From Apopatocola sp963628785 (GTDB lineage Bacteria; Bacillota; Clostridia; Oscillospirales; Oscillospiraceae), in assembly GCA_963628785.1 (NCBI GenBank), contig CAVGGQ010000041.1, positions 1-18,648 on the forward strand: a stretch of DNA of 18,648 nt, in the 5' to 3' direction. How positions within the stretch are numbered: position 1 is the stretch's first letter; each line of letters starts with the position of its first letter. Shown one piece after another: positions 18,283 to 18,648 of the stretch. The notes under the pieces are model-generated. The model saw only the letters and a list, made by a program, of their open reading frames with translations, was not told the DNA's origin and did no database searches. The translations under genes were made by a program, and so were the position numbers.

Positions 18283-18561
18283 ATGCCGATCAAAATACCC
18301 AATAAGATCCCTGCCGCGCAGGCGCTGGCGGAGGAGAATATCTTCGTCATGCACGAAACGCGCGCCGTCACGCAGGACATCCGTCCACTGCACATTCTGG
18401 TGCTTAACCTGATGCCCACGAAGATCGCCACGGAAACGCAGCTCGCGCGCCTTCTCGGCAACACGCCGCTGCAGGTGGAGCTGGAGTTTATGCACACGGC
18501 GACGCACGAGGCGAAAAACACGGCGAGCGAGCACATATTTAAGGAACCTCTGAATAAATAG
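18283..18561 (+). pseudogene. metA: Homoserine O-acyltransferase, 5' fragment fused to metY
   Basis: MetA transfers an acetyl or succinyl group to homoserine, the step before MetY. From the ATG at 18283 the sequence reads MPIKIPNKIPAAQALAEENI then FVMHETRA, IRPLHILVLNLMPTKIATET and QLARLLGNTPLQVE, a clear match to the MetA N-terminus (E. coli MPIRVP, EENVFVM, IRPLKVLILNLMP, NSPLQV). It is in frame with the metY segment upstream. GGAG (18270-18273) lies 9 nt before the ATG, so the native metA ribosome site may have been kept at the junction. Similarity ends after EHI (about 18540); seven unrelated residues and a stop at 18559 follow. Only about 85 of roughly 300 residues remain, without the catalytic Cys, His and Glu. 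Confidence 0.88.
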
Positions 18562-18648
18562 CTTTTGGGGATTCAAGGGGTGTCCTTTAACCATCCATCA
18601 CTTCTAATCGCGAAATTTTTTGCACGAAAGTCGGTGTTTTACGGGTAT
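18541..18648. other. Unrelated sequence interrupting metA, possible insertion-element end
   Basis: The sequence after the MetA similarity begins AAGGAACCTCTGAATAAATA. The GG...TGAATAAAT wording resembles termini of some IS5-type elements as I recall them, and it adjoins TTTAA, a plausible target site. No transposase is visible in the 105 nt left, and no second end is present, so the identity is uncertain. Confidence 0.35.

Overview
The window looks like the replication-origin neighbourhood of a GC-rich, low-spore-type Firmicute, most probably a clostridial member of the Oscillospiraceae or a relative. The reasons are the order dnaA-oriC-dnaN-recF-remB(DUF370)-gyrB-gyrA, the strong GGAGG ribosome-binding sites, the sigma-A-like promoters, and the character of the DnaA, GyrB and SHOCT proteins. 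The taxonomy is inferred from how the proteins read; no search was run. Every gene I accept lies on the + strand.

Layout. (1) 1-2095: an OmpR-family response regulator and its membrane histidine kinase, as a tight pair. (2) 2190-2680: a small PepSY-like protein with its own promoter and terminator. The promoters of the regulator and of the PepSY gene share an almost identical element (two tandem ~12-bp half-sites ending 2 bp before the -10), so the kinase/regulator pair probably controls both. (3) 2731-4376: dnaA with a good promoter, then an intergenic oriC with DnaA boxes and a possible DnaA-trio unwinding element. (4) 4377-13954: a close-packed run dnaN-recF-remB-gyrB-gyrA-SHOCT membrane protein-rnhA-ABC exporter, with overlaps or very short gaps throughout. 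(5) 13960-15466: asnS with its own promoter and hairpin. (6) 15497-17009: a MATE-family exporter. (7) 16984-18648: a methionine biosynthesis locus.

The most interesting part is the methionine locus. A consensus promoter (TTGACA-17-TAAAAT) sits on the end of the MATE gene. It drives a ~180-nt leader holding a 22-codon ORF with six Met codons in its first eleven positions. A candidate antiterminator helix overlaps the end of that ORF, and a strong intrinsic terminator lies just ahead of the metY ribosome-binding site. This is the architecture of ribosome-mediated attenuation (as in trp or his leaders), but keyed to methionine; no SAM riboswitch or T-box is visible. The genes it would control are damaged: metY has a frameshift near codon 31, its C-terminal part is missing, it is joined in frame to the start of metA, and metA breaks off after about 85 codons in unrelated sequence that may be the end of an insertion element. 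This is either a decayed methionine pathway or an assembly problem at a contig end.
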